From the NCBI GenBank assembly GCA_031266775.1, contig JAISAQ010000058.1, forward strand, positions 1 to 33,143: DNA of 33,143 bases. The letters run 5' to 3'. Each line of letters starts with the position of its first letter. Position 1 is the stretch's first letter. The position numbers and the translations under genes were made by a program. The DNA comes from Treponema sp. GTDB lineage: Bacteria > Spirochaetota > Spirochaetia > Treponematales > Breznakiellaceae. The notes beneath the pieces are model-generated. The model saw only the letters and a program-made list of their open reading frames with translations, did no database searches and had not been told where the DNA came from. Below, one piece after another: positions 1 through 8,877 of this stretch.

Positions 1-27
1 GGATATGGGTTTAGAAACATCGACAAT

Positions 28-249
28 TTAATTGCCCTGGTAATGCTCAGATGCTCGGATGTCAACCTCATGCTTCCGGGAAGAGCTTGATATGGGTTCA
101 CTCATTCTGATGAAGACTCTATTATCTTCTGTATTATCTTCCGTTCCGGACGAACTCTGACCATGCGCCTTTGGGGTACACCCCGCCACCATCACCATGC
201 CCGTGAACGCCACGATCAAAACCAGCGCCCTATTCTTTTTTTTGTTCAT
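28..249 (-). CDS. small lipoprotein, unknown function
   Basis: Encodes 73 residues. The start at 249 was chosen because AGGAGG lies just upstream with good spacing; a longer reading frame to 336 has no such site. Residues 1-23 form a lipoprotein signal: a Lys/Asn-rich N-terminus, a hydrophobic core and a clear V-A-G-C lipobox with the lipidated cysteine at 24. The mature part is short, Ser/Glu/Asp/Asn-rich and has a doubled T-E-D-N motif, so it is probably a disordered membrane-anchored peptide. The start overlaps the stop of the broken reading frame upstream (ATGA at 246-249), which suggests the two were once translationally coupled. No family is recognised. Confidence 0.6.
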   Translation of the reverse strand: MNKKKNRALVLIVAFTGMVMVAGCTPKAHGQSSSGTEDNTEDNRVFIRMSEPISSSSRKHEVDIRASEHYQGN

Positions 250-539
250 TTCAATCCTCCTGCATTTAAAGGCAACGCACACCAAATATAAGCAGTCGCA
301 ACGAACAGCTTTGTTTCCAGCGGGACAATAGCCCATAGAGCGTTCGCAATAGCTCTAGCTTCAAGTTCATCGCCAGGTTTTTGTTTTTCTGCAATGGCCC
401 ATCCCGCATACGCAACAGCACTTTCCAAGAAAAACTATTTCTTATTGTTCATATACAACCTGCGCGCTTCCAACGTGATGTTCGAGATTTTTTCCGCTTG
501 CCATAAAGCGGCAAGCGGGAGCCTTTTAGAATTTCTGCC
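246..539 (-). pseudogene. broken gene with an internal TAG stop, unknown function
   Basis: On the minus strand one reading frame looks coding both before and after an in-frame TAG at 435-437. The upstream part contains LWQAEKISNITLEARRLY and the downstream part (to 246) contains GWAIAEKQKPGDELEARAI; both are Ala/Glu-rich and resemble each other (W-x-A-E-K ... L-E-A-R), as in an alpha-helical repeat protein. Only a TTG (426-428) could start the downstream half, and I see no Shine-Dalgarno sequence for it. The upstream half is closed by another stop within the end of the zinc-ribbon gene, so no complete gene remains. A perfect 9-bp hairpin (494-518, CCGCTTGCC arms) lies inside. It could instead be chance open frame; confidence is low. 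Confidence 0.3.
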
Positions 540-543
540 CTGT

Positions 544-915
544 TTAAGGTCTGGACATCATCCACTCTCGCTTCTTTAGTTCAAAATGACAAATCGGACC
601 GATTATCATACCCACGATGCCTATACCACAAAGGAGCCCGGCAATCACTACCCCGGGACCCGTGACAAAGTTCATTATTTGCGTCAATCCTCCTGCCAGG
701 CCTTTCATGAACATGACAATCCCGGCAATTAGCGAAACGATACCTGCGGGTATACCCATGCGCAACCCGATACGAGCTATTTTGCGTAGTTTGTCAGTAC
801 TGAAAGTCGGCGCTCTTGCCCCGCATTTAGGGCAAGTTTTTGCATCTTTGTTGACGACCACCCCGCAAGCCCAGCATTGCGCTTCGCCTGCTCTTATTTG
901 CTGATTTTCCGGCAT
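544..915 (-). CDS. zinc-ribbon membrane protein
   Basis: Encodes 123 residues. An ATG at 927 is in frame, but GGAGG lies inside that extension exactly 5 bases before the ATG at 915, so 915 is the likelier start. The N-terminus carries a four-cysteine zinc ribbon (Cys14, Cys17, Cys28, Cys31; W-A-C-G ... C-P-K-C-G), followed by a basic linker and two glycine-rich membrane segments (about 49-75 and 83-110). The C-terminus is short, charged and probably cytoplasmic. Zinc-ribbon plus membrane-helix proteins are common in bacteria, mostly without known function. It is divergent from the XRE regulator at 1063. Confidence 0.65.
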   Translation of the reverse strand: MPENQQIRAGEAQCWACGVVVNKDAKTCPKCGARAPTFSTDKLRKIARIGLRMGIPAGIVSLIAGIVMFMKGLAGGLTQIMNFVTGPGVVIAGLLCGIGIVGMIIGPICHFELKKREWMMSRP

Positions 916-1012
916 ACAAACCTCCATTGTTTTTTGGGACTTTTGCCCCTTGTTGTTGTATCCGCCCGAAAGGGCTGATTTTCAAACATTATCATAATAA
1001 TGACTACTTCTT

Positions 1013-1041
1013 TTGTCAATAGTTCATATACTCCTTATATC
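1013..1041 (+). promoter_or_regulatory. sigma70-type promoter for the XRE regulator
   Basis: TTGTCA (1013-1018), a 17-base spacer and TATATC (1036-1041) precede the ATG at 1063. The region is AT-rich, unlike the flanking genes. No operator-like inverted repeat was clear. Confidence 0.45.
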
Positions 1042-1062
1042 GGATAGTCTAGTTTTTAGGAT

Positions 1063-1464
1063 ATGCCCAGACTTAAAATCATCTTGGCGAAATCTATTGA
1101 CGCGGATGAACAGGCATTAAAGGATGTTCTGCGGGCAAACATCAAGAAATTTCGGCACCGCCGGAACTGGTCTCAGTTCACTTTGGCAGCCAAAATCGAC
1201 ATATCGACCAATTTTTTGGCTGATATAGAGGCCGGAAATACTTGGGTATCGTCTCAAACGCTGGTAAAACTGGCTAAAGCCTTTGAGATAGAGGCTTTTG
1301 AACTGCTAAAACCGGAAAAAGAGGGTATAAATGCCGAACAATCGCCAGAAATTGACGGCTCAGAGGGCTTTATTGACCGTTTTTCTCAAGATTTAGCTGT
1401 AGTTTTACAAGATACGGTAAAAAAAGCGGTAGACCATGTAAAAAATCAGTACAAAATGGGTTAA
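1063..1464 (+). CDS. XRE-family helix-turn-helix regulator
   Basis: Encodes 133 residues. Residues 23-83 form a Cro/C1-type helix-turn-helix: a helix with R-x-R-R-N-W-S-Q, then the L-A-A-K-I-D-I-S turn, the recognition helix S-T-N-F-L-A-D-I-E-A-G, and the typical closing L-x-K-L-A-K-A-F. The C-terminal 50 residues are acidic then lysine-rich and may mediate dimerisation. Single-domain XRE proteins often repress their own promoter or control a neighbouring accessory gene, here perhaps the divergent zinc-ribbon gene; that is inference. Its TAA overlaps the TAA of the convergent gene (shared TTAA at 1461-1464). Codon usage is more AT-rich than in the housekeeping genes to the right. Confidence 0.8.
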   Translation: MPRLKIILAKSIDADEQALKDVLRANIKKFRHRRNWSQFTLAAKIDISTNFLADIEAGNTWVSSQTLVKLAKAFEIEAFELLKPEKEGINAEQSPEIDGSEGFIDRFSQDLAVVLQDTVKKAVDHVKNQYKMG

Positions 1465-4116
1465 CTGTAACAAAGAACGGACTGCGAGGCGGCGTCCGCG
1501 TAGAGCCGGAGTTCCCCGCCCGTATTGGCGGCGTCTTCTCCGGGGTGTTCCAGAACGGTAACCGCTTTTTCCCAGAGACCGGTTTCCGGGGGAACGAGGC
1601 GGAGGAAAGAGGGGGCCCGCGTTAAAAAGCCCTCCGAAAAGCAGTTTTGCCCCCGGCCGGGGAAGACGGCGAAGTAGAGCATATCCATTTCCACGAGGTC
1701 GTTAAAAAAGTGGGTTCCCAGGGAAACATCGGGCACCAGCCGCGTGCATAATGGCCAGTTCCACCAGCACCGAAACGCCCTTGATGTCGTTGAACGACAC
1801 GGGGACCCCCATGGCGGGGGTGGAGGTTCCCCAGCGGCCGGGCCCCACCACCATGATGACGGGTTCTTTTTTCCCCGTGGGCCGGCGGCTCAATTCCCCT
1901 ATAAGCCGGGCCACGCCGTACCTTTCCTGCTCCCCCAGGGCGGTGTACGCCTCGGGGGACACGTAGATGAGCCGGTCCACCGGGGCGGCCATGCTCCGCC
2001 CCACAATGGGCCCGTCGCTCCGTATAAAGATCCGGTCTTCGGGTATGGAGGAGGGGACTTGGCCTATGTCCCCTGAGCCCACAATTTTTACCTTGAAGGG
2101 CCGGCACTGGACCAGGTTGATCCGGTAGGAGGCGCCGCCGCCCCGGCCCATGTTTACGGTGAACTCCACATCCACCGGGTATTCATAGGCCGCTTCCAGG
2201 GTTTCAAGCATGTCCCGCATCCGGGCGCAGAAATCGGTCCGCTCAAAAAGGCCGGTAAAGTCAGGGTGCTTTGCCGCCGCCGGATCAAGCCCCAGTTCCC
2301 TGGCCCTGGCCGCCGCGGCAGGGTCTTCCACGGAAAAAAGATCCTGAATCTCCGGGGGAATTTTCCCCAGAACCTGTTTTGCCGAAAGGGTGGTAAAACA
2401 GTTCGCCCCCAGGTCAATAAGATCCGCCTTGCGCTGTATGTACTTGCCGGCGTCTTCGGTGTTTTTTTCAGGGCTTTTCAGGGGCTGGTTCAGGGCCACG
2501 ATGCGGGTATAGTCGTCGTCGATACGGTCCACCGCCCTGGTTCCAAGCCCCAGCACCATGCGGAGCACCCCCGCCCTGGGATCGATAGAGGGGTCCCAGG
2601 CAAAAGGATTGTAGGAAAAACCCACTCCCCCGGCGGAGGGAAAAAACCAGTCCCCCCACAGATCCCCGGAAACCCGCTGGACGAGGAGGGCCATCTGTTC
2701 ATCCTCAAATAAAAGGCCGTGGTGGAGCCGGTACAGGAGGGCGTCTTCGCTCATGGAAGAGGCGTACACAGTCCTGACCGCGTCCAGAAACGCCGCCAGC
2801 CGTTCTTCCGGGCTCCCCTGGTTGGCGCAGAAGACGCTTTCGTATTTGCCTGAAAAGGCGTTCCCGTAGCTGTCCTCCTGAATGGAACTGGAGCGGACGA
2901 TGATGGGGGACTGGCCGAAATATTCCAGCATCTCCTGGAATTCGATCACGATATAACCGAGAAATTCCCCCTGAAGGATACGCTCCCTGGCGGCGGCGGC
3001 CTTTTCAAGAATTTCCTCAATGGAACCGGTTTTCCGGCCCGGCCACTGCCGCAGCCACCAGCAGCCGTTCTGAATCACATAGGTATAGAACACGTCGGAA
3101 CCGATAAAAAACGAATCGTGGGTTTCCAGCGCCCCTTCCCATTCGGGATTTTTTTCCGCAAGGATACGCCGGGCCAGGAGTATGCCCCTGGCCTTGCCGC
3201 CGATAAGCCCCGATCCGATGAACCGCTTCATGACATCAAGGAGGAAGGGAAGATCAAAATACCGCCGGGCCAGGGGAAGAAAACTTCCCTGCCGGGTAAT
3301 CGCCATCCGTAAAAGACGCTCAAAGAGCGCCTCTTTTTCGTCTTTCCGGAATTCCCCCCGTTCCTGGGCCGCCAGCAGGTCGGCTCCCTCCTGGTAACTG
3401 GCGCCCCAGAGGCCCGACCGCCTGATGGTCAGGCTGAGCAGGGGGCCCTTGGCCGAAGCGGCCACACCGGCGATTTGGGCGCTGTTGGTGACGGGGATAA
3501 AACGCTCCCCGTCTTTCCGGTGGAGCATGTACATGGTTGCCGAATGGCGGCCGTCCACTTTTTGGGGTTGCAGGTAACAGGTTCCCCGGTGGTTCCACAC
3601 TTCGCTGATAATCTGGGCGGTATGGTAAATGCTGTCCAGCGCGTGGGCCGAATGGTACTGTTTGTACAGGGAAAAATACGCCAGGGATTTGAGCTTCAGC
3701 ACGAAGGGGCAGATAATCAAAAAGAAATTGGCCATCATCCGGTCGGAGTACCAGTCCTGCACCAGGCCGGAAAGGCAGTCAAAAACAAACCACGCGGAAT
3801 CCGCCTTGTCCTGTACCACCTCCACCAGATCGGCGACAAAATACTCAAAACCCCGGCGGGGGTCGAGGGGCACCACCCGCACGCCGGAAAGGCCGGTATG
3901 ACCGCCGGAAAAGCCGCCCGCTTCCAGCAGCGCCTCGTGGCCGGCAAAGCGGAAATAGACGATCTCCTTTCCCCGCCGCGCCGCCCCTGCCGCGAAGGAC
4001 AGGACAAAACGCCGGTAATCCTCTATATCGCCAACCTCAAAAACAAGGTTGTCTCCCGGCAGCAGCCCGTTAAACACCGAATCCAGCCCCGCAAGTCCCG
4101 TGGTATAAGGGTCCAT
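1461..4116 (-). CDS. PEP/pyruvate-binding (PPDK N-domain) protein with RecA/KaiC-like N-terminus, frameshifted
   Basis: A minus-strand reading frame from the ATG at 4116 runs to 1702, while the frame 1736-1461 clearly continues the same protein (VPDVSLGTHFFNDLVEMDM). The break lies between about 1734 and 1748; joined, the protein is about 885 residues. Residues 1-250 resemble a RecA/KaiC-type domain (GLAGLDSVFNGLLPGDNL) but lack a P-loop Gly-Lys-Thr/Ser. Residues 300-885 match the pyruvate phosphate dikinase/PEP synthase ATP-grasp domain: IGGKARG near 305 and IIVRSSSIQEDS near 405-415. The phosphohistidine swivel and PEP-barrel domains of true PPDK are not seen, so it is not a full dikinase. 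The frameshift may be real decay, a sequence error or recoding. Its neighbours give no pathway context. Confidence 0.75.
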
Positions 4117-4248
4117 GCCCCTAAGGGTATCACAGGTCCCGGTTTTCCCCTAGCCTTCATGGCGGTTTAGCACAACTCTACTGGAAAAAAACCCGCGGTT
4201 ATGCCATAGTAAAACAAAAATTTGCCTCGTAGCGGCAGGAGGAACAGC

Positions 4249-7200
4249 TTGTATAAAACGGTGGACCCGCGGGTCAATTTTCCCAAACTGGAAGAGGAGG
4301 TTTTAACCTTCTGGGAAAAAAATCATATATTTGAAAAATCCGTATCACAGCGGGAAGGGTGCGAGGAATACGTCTTTTACGACGGCCCTCCCTTTGCCAC
4401 GGGGCTTCCCCACTTCGGCCATTTTGTACCCAGTACCATCAAGGACATCATCCCCCGTTACCAGACCATGAAAGGGAAAAGAACCGAACGCCGTTTCGGC
4501 TGGGACTGTCACGGGCTTCCCGTCGAAAACCTCATCGAAAAAGAACTGGGGCTTAACTCGAAAACCGACATAGAAAAATACGGAATCGCCCGCTTTAACG
4601 AAGCCTGCCGCGCCTCGGTGCTCCGCTATGTTGCCGAATGGCGGCGCATCATTTCCCGGCTCGGCCGCTGGGTGGATTTTGACAACGACTATCAAACCAT
4701 GGACCCCGATTACATGGAGACGATCTGGTGGGTCATGAAATCCCTCTGGGAGCGGGGCCTCCTCTACGAAGGCTACTACATCCTGCCCTACTGCCCCCGC
4801 TGCGCCACGGTGCTTTCCAACCATGAACTTAACCTGGGGGGCTACCAGGATGTCCACGATCCTGCAATTACCGTGCGCTTCAAAGTTAAGGGGGATCGGA
4901 CTTGTGAAGCAAGTCCGCGTCTCCCCCCTGGCTCCAGCCCCTCCGGGGCTTCCGCCACCCCCCTCAACGGGGCGTGCCTGCCCCCCAATACCTGGCTCCT
5001 TGCCTGGACCACCACCCCGTGGACCCTGCCGTCCAACCTGGCCCTGACCGTAGGGCCGGACATCGGCTATGTGCTGGTGCAGGATGGGGAGGACCGTTAC
5101 ATTCTTGCCGAGGCCCGGCTTTCCGCCTATTACAAAAATGAAGACGACTACCGGATCCTTGCCCGGTTTACCGGAGCGGATCTTGCCGGCCTCTCGTATG
5201 AGCCCCTTTTCCCGTATTTCAGGGACGCCGAAGCGCACAACGCCTTCCGCGTGTATACCGGGGATTTTGTCTCCACGGAAGACGGCACGGGCATTGTGCA
5301 TACCGCTCCCGGCTTCGGCGAGGACGATCAGCGGGTGCTCCGGGGAACGGGGGTGCCGGTAATTTGTCCTGTGGACGCCGAATGCCGCTTCACCGCGGAA
5401 GTTCCCGATTACCAGGGCCTCTTTGTTAAAGACGCGGACAGGCCCATCATGGAACGCCTCAAGGCCGAGGGGAAACTCGTAAAGCGGGAGCAGATCCTCC
5501 ACGCCTACCCCCACTGCTGGCGCTGCGGGAGCCCCCTTGTTTACCGGGCGGTAAGTTCCTGGTTTGTCAGCGTGGAAAAAATCAAACAGGATATGCTGGA
5601 GGCGAACCGCCAGATCACCTGGGTGCCGGAGCACATCAAAACGGGCCGTTTCGGCAAATGGCTGGAAGGCGCCCGGGACTGGGCCATAAGCCGCAACCGT
5701 TACTGGGGGAATCCCCTTCCCGTCTGGAAATGCCCGGACTGCGGCAAGACCGTCTGCCTGGGAAGCCGGGCGGAACTTGAAGAACTTTCCGGGGTGTATC
5801 CCGAAGATCTTCACAAACATTTTGTGGACGAAATCACCATCCCCTGTTCGCGGGTTCCCTCCGGGAACTCCACGCAAGTTGCCGGGGACGGTACGCAGTG
5901 TCCGGGCATTATGCGCCGCGTACCGGAGGTGCTTGACTGCTGGTTTGAGTCGGGGGCCATGCCCTATGCCCAGAACCACTATCCCTTTGAGAACAGGGAA
6001 TTCTTCGACAGCCGCTTTCCGGCGGACTTCATCAACGAAGCCATCGATCAGACCAGGGGATGGTTTTACACACTGACTGTCCTCGCGGCGGCGCTTTTCA
6101 AAAAGCCCGCCTTCAAAAACTGCATCGTCAACGGGCTGGTACTGGCCTCGGACGGCAAGAAGATGAGCAAGCACCTCAAGAATTACACGGACCCCATGGA
6201 CGCCATCGGCATGTTCGGCGCGGACGCCATACGGCTCTTCCTGGTGCATTCCGCGGTGGTCAAGGCGGAGGAGATCCGCTACAGCGACGAAGGGGTAAAG
6301 GACATGCTCAAAAGCGTGCTCATTCCCCTGTGGAACGCGTACAGCTTCTTTGTTACCTACGCCAACATAGACGGGGTAAGCCCCGCCGGCGCGCCCGAAC
6401 GGCCCGGAAATCCCCTGGATCAATGGATACTGTCGGAGACGGAAAAATTCGCCGCGGAGGCGGGGAAGGCCCTTGATTCCTACGACGTGCCGGGGGCCGT
6501 CGAACCCATCCCCAAGTTCATCGATCTTCTTAACAATTGGTACATACGCCGTTCCCGCCGCCGCTTCTGGAGGGCTTCGGACGGCGGCGCCGATACCGAT
6601 AAACTTGAAGCCTACGGGACGCTTTACGACGTGCTTAAAACCTTTATCGCCGCTGCCGCTCCCCTCATGCCCTTTATCACAGACGCGATATGGCGCAACC
6701 TCCGCCTTGAAGGCGATCCCGAATCGGTGCACCTTGCTTCTTATCCTTTGCCCCGGAAAGACAGGCGGAAGCCCGATCTTGAATACCGCATGGCGGCGGT
6801 GATGCGCGCGGTCTCCATGGGCCGCGCCCTCCGTTCCCAGTACAACATCAAGGTGCGCCAGCCCCTGCGCACAGTGGAACTGGTAAGCGCGGACGCGGAG
6901 GAAAAAAAGGTTCTCCTTGAAATGGAAGAGATCATACGCGAGGAACTTAACGTTAAAGAAGTGGTTTTCAGGGATAACGAAGAGGATCTTGTAGAATACG
7001 AGGTAAAGGCCAATTTCCGCGTACTCGGCAAGGAATTGGGAAAGGACATGAAGGCCGCCGCCGCGCGCATTGAGGCGCTTGATCAGGGCGAGATCCGCAG
7101 CCTCATCGAAGGGGCCGTCCTTGCCATCGACATCGCGGGGGCGGACGGAAAGCCCCGTACCGTCGAAGTCACCGCGGCAAAACTTGACGTACGCCGTATT

Positions 7201-7527
7201 GAAAAGGCCAGCCTCAGGGTGCTCAACGAAGGTACGCTGACCGTCGGCCTTGACACGGAGATAACCGAAGCGCTTGCCCGCGAAGGAGACGCGCGCGATC
7301 TGATACGGGGGGTGCAAAACATGCGGAAGGAACGGGGTTTTGAAGTTACCGACCGCATCAGGATCTTCCTCTATGGGCCCGGCAGATTAAAGGAAGCCTG
7401 GGAGGACTATTCCGCCCTTGTAGCCTCCGAAACCCTGTCGGTTGAAACCGGGTGGATACAGAAAGAGGGGCAGGTTCCCCTCGACGCGGGCGGGGAAAAC
7501 TGGATGGTGGCAATTGAAAAACTATAA
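4249..7527 (+). CDS. ileS: isoleucyl-tRNA synthetase (eukaryote-like type)
   Basis: Cytoplasmic class I enzyme charging tRNA-Ile. The start is TTG at 4249: AGGAGG (4237-4242) lies 6 bases upstream, whereas the in-frame TTG at 4222 precedes that site. Of 1092 residues, the class I signatures are HFGH (55-58) and KMSKH (638-642), with the editing-site motif TTTPWTLPSN and GWDCHGLPVE between them. HxGH with KMSKH/R, and the overall length, fit the eukaryote-like IleRS class, which is generally tolerant of mupirocin; T. pallidum has the same type. Two stretches look inserted relative to the family: about 33 residues just before NTWLLAW and about 17 before CPGIMRR, both encoded by hairpin-forming DNA. 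No T-box leader is visible. The next gene overlaps its end by 14 bases. Confidence 0.97.
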   Translation: MYKTVDPRVNFPKLEEEVLTFWEKNHIFEKSVSQREGCEEYVFYDGPPFATGLPHFGHFVPSTIKDIIPRYQTMKGKRTERRFGWDCHGLPVENLIEKELGLNSKTDIEKYGIARFNEACRASVLRYVAEWRRIISRLGRWVDFDNDYQTMDPDYMETIWWVMKSLWERGLLYEGYYILPYCPRCATVLSNHELNLGGYQDVHDPAITVRFKVKGDRTCEASPRLPPGSSPSGASATPLNGACLPPNTWLLAWTTTPWTLPSNLALTVGPDIGYVLVQDGEDRYILAEARLSAYYKNEDDYRILARFTGADLAGLSYEPLFPYFRDAEAHNAFRVYTGDFVSTEDGTGIVHTAPGFGEDDQRVLRGTGVPVICPVDAECRFTAEVPDYQGLFVKDADRPIMERLKAEGKLVKREQILHAYPHCWRCGSPLVYRAVSSWFVSVEKIKQDMLEANRQITWVPEHIKTGRFGKWLEGARDWAISRNRYWGNPLPVWKCPDCGKTVCLGSRAELEELSGVYPEDLHKHFVDEITIPCSRVPSGNSTQVAGDGTQCPGIMRRVPEVLDCWFESGAMPYAQNHYPFENREFFDSRFPADFINEAIDQTRGWFYTLTVLAAALFKKPAFKNCIVNGLVLASDGKKMSKHLKNYTDPMDAIGMFGADAIRLFLVHSAVVKAEEIRYSDEGVKDMLKSVLIPLWNAYSFFVTYANIDGVSPAGAPERPGNPLDQWILSETEKFAAEAGKALDSYDVPGAVEPIPKFIDLLNNWYIRRSRRRFWRASDGGADTDKLEAYGTLYDVLKTFIAAAAPLMPFITDAIWRNLRLEGDPESVHLASYPLPRKDRRKPDLEYRMAAVMRAVSMGRALRSQYNIKVRQPLRTVELVSADAEEKKVLLEMEEIIREELNVKEVVFRDNEEDLVEYEVKANFRVLGKELGKDMKAAAARIEALDQGEIRSLIEGAVLAIDIAGADGKPRTVEVTAAKLDVRRIEKASLRVLNEGTLTVGLDTEITEALAREGDARDLIRGVQNMRKERGFEVTDRIRIFLYGPGRLKEAWEDYSALVASETLSVETGWIQKEGQVPLDAGGENWMVAIEKL
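4889..4985 (+). repeat. in-frame hairpin-forming insertion in ileS
   Basis: Three hairpins occur back to back: CGGACTTG/CAAGTCCG (4897-4917, perfect 8-bp stem, extended by an outer GGGGGA/TCCCCC stem), AGCCCC/GGGGCT (4936-4950) and CCCC/GGGG (about 4959-4974). They encode a Pro/Ser/Gly/Ala-rich peptide where IleRS proteins normally run straight from the beta strand into NTWLLAW. The length is compatible with keeping frame. It resembles palindromic elements that insert in frame into genes, as described in Rickettsia. No second copy with the same sequence was found in this window. Confidence 0.5.
5850..5911 (+). repeat. second hairpin-rich in-frame insertion in ileS
   Basis: Contains a perfect GTTCCC-TCC-GGGAAC hairpin (5854-5868) and a weaker GGAC/GTCC pair. 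It encodes about 17 Ser/Gly/Thr/Gln-rich residues between ITIPC and CPGIMRRVPEVLDCW, where related enzymes have only a short Cys-containing turn. Placement in a surface loop would be tolerated. Confidence 0.35.
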
Positions 7528-8467
7528 AATCGCGGGCGGAAAGCCTTCCGCCGTTTTCCGGCTCCTCCCGGCTGTTTTTGCCGTCTGTTCCCTGTTCCTT
7601 TCCTGCGTTACCGCGCCTGGAAGTCCCGATCCCCTGGTCCGGGAAACGGAGTACCTTCCGCTGGAACCGGGAGCGGCGGCCTATATCATTGTGGATGTGG
7701 AAAGAGCCCGGCCCATCCTGGACGGCCTTCATTTCCGTGAAATGAACAGGGATCAGTCGAAGCGGGTTCTGGACATGACCGGAACCGCCGTCGCGGCGGT
7801 ATACGAAGAAGGGCCGCGCCGTTTTCAGGCGGCGGCCTGGGGGAAGTACCCTGCCTTTCGCGCCGGTCTTTCGTTCATGTTCAGCGGCGAATGGAAAAAG
7901 ACAAAATCACCGGGCGGTTCTTCCTACTGGCGTTCCGAAAGGGCCGGTCTTTCACTTGCCCTGAATTCCTCGCAGGCCTATGTGTCGGACGGCGATCCCT
8001 TTGCCGCACCTGTGGGAACGGCGCTGCCCGCCGCTTTCGGCGGATACCGCCGGGGCGCCGTTCTTGCCTGCTGGCTTCCCAGGCCCGCCGTTTCCATGGA
8101 TCGTTTTCTTGCCGCCGCCGGCCTTCCCCTGAAGATCCCCGCGGAGGAGATGTTTCTGGGGATCTTTCCGGCGTCCGCCGCCGCTCCTGCCGGCCGGGAG
8201 GGCGGCTACGAGATCCTGATCCGCATTGAAACGCCTTCCGCAAGCCAGGCCAGGGCCATAGCCGTCCTCATCGGCATGGCCCGCGCGTATCTTTCCGGTC
8301 CCGGTACGGTTCCGGGCGAAACGCCTCCCGCCGGGCCTCCCGGCGCGGATATTGCCGCTCTGCTTTTTTCCACCGCCCCGGTTCAGGACGGCGCTTTTCT
8401 CAATATCAGAACGGCCGTTCTTTCGGAAACCGAGGTAACTTTACTTTTGTCTGTCTTCTCGCTATAG
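7514..8467 (+). CDS. lipoprotein, unknown function
   Basis: A TTG start at 7514, inside the end of ileS and preceded by a GGTGG-like site, gives 317 residues beginning MKNYKIAGG; the frame is open further upstream but without a better signal. Residues 1-30 are a lipoprotein signal ending L-F-L-S-C (Cys31), acceptable under relaxed spirochaetal lipobox rules. The mature protein has alternating hydrophobic strands and a Pro/Gly-rich segment near the C-terminus (PGETPPAGPPG), with no recognised domain. The 14-base overlap suggests co-transcription with ileS. It is probably a treponeme-specific envelope protein; nothing in the sequence gives its role. Confidence 0.65.
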   Translation: MKNYKIAGGKPSAVFRLLPAVFAVCSLFLSCVTAPGSPDPLVRETEYLPLEPGAAAYIIVDVERARPILDGLHFREMNRDQSKRVLDMTGTAVAAVYEEGPRRFQAAAWGKYPAFRAGLSFMFSGEWKKTKSPGGSSYWRSERAGLSLALNSSQAYVSDGDPFAAPVGTALPAAFGGYRRGAVLACWLPRPAVSMDRFLAAAGLPLKIPAEEMFLGIFPASAAAPAGREGGYEILIRIETPSASQARAIAVLIGMARAYLSGPGTVPGETPPAGPPGADIAALLFSTAPVQDGAFLNIRTAVLSETEVTLLLSVFSL

Positions 8468-8468
8468 T
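8440..8468 (+). promoter_or_regulatory. promoter for the FmdB-type gene
   Basis: TTTACT (8440-8445), a 17-base spacer and TATAGT (8463-8468), the -10 overlapping the stop codon of the lipoprotein gene. The start codon at 8482 is only 13 bases past the -10, so a transcript from here would have a very short leader. Confidence 0.55.
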
Positions 8469-8481
8469 AAGGGGAAAAGTC

Positions 8482-8841
8482 ATGCCCACCTATGAATATG
8501 AATGTAAAGACTGCGGCCACACCTTTGAAGCCTTTCAAAGCATGAGCGATGAACCTATAAAGATCTGTCCCCGGTGCGGCAGGAGCCTTCGCCGGCTTAT
8601 TCACGGCGGAACGGGGGTCATCTTCAAGGGATCCGGTTTTTATGTTACCGACAGGGGAAAGGGCCCCTCCGGGGCAAAGGACGGGGCGCAAAAAAACGGC
8701 GCGGACGCCAAAACCAAAACGGCCCCGGCCGCGGAAAACGCGGCGGGAGCGTCTTCTTCCCCGGACGCTTCGGGCGGAAGTCCGGGAAGCGGCGCCGCGG
8801 CGGAGGGGACAAAGACGGAAAAGAAAACCAATGCGCCCTGA
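8482..8841 (+). CDS. FmdB-family zinc-ribbon protein
   Basis: Encodes 119 residues; the ATG is preceded by AAGGGG. The first 45 residues are the FmdB/CxxC_CxxC_SSSS zinc ribbon: MPTYEYECKDCGHTFE with Cys8, Cys11, Cys29 and Cys32, then the usual I-K-G-S-G-F-Y-type motif (IFKGSGFYVTD). The remaining 55 residues are low-complexity Ala/Gly/Lys/Ser and probably disordered. The family was named from a regulator of formamidase in Methylophilus but is widespread and mostly uncharacterised. It lies 36 bases before another zinc-ribbon gene in the same direction. Confidence 0.85.
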   Translation: MPTYEYECKDCGHTFEAFQSMSDEPIKICPRCGRSLRRLIHGGTGVIFKGSGFYVTDRGKGPSGAKDGAQKNGADAKTKTAPAAENAAGASSSPDASGGSPGSGAAAEGTKTEKKTNAP

Positions 8842-8877
8842 GAATCCCTCCGGGGAATTCCGGCCGCGGCCTCGAGC

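Noticed and set aside
494-518. Perfect 9-bp hairpin as a terminator for the minus-strand gene at 544.
   Set aside because: On the minus strand it is followed by A and not T, and on the plus strand the T-run precedes it.
4117-4248. T-box riboswitch in front of ileS.
   Set aside because: The region is only about 130 bases and shows no specifier stem, T-box sequence or terminator/antiterminator pair.
4345-7317. A 990-codon open frame on the minus strand opposite ileS.
   Set aside because: It mirrors the ileS codons in a GC-rich gene and has no start signal or protein-like pattern; the plus-strand product is unmistakable.
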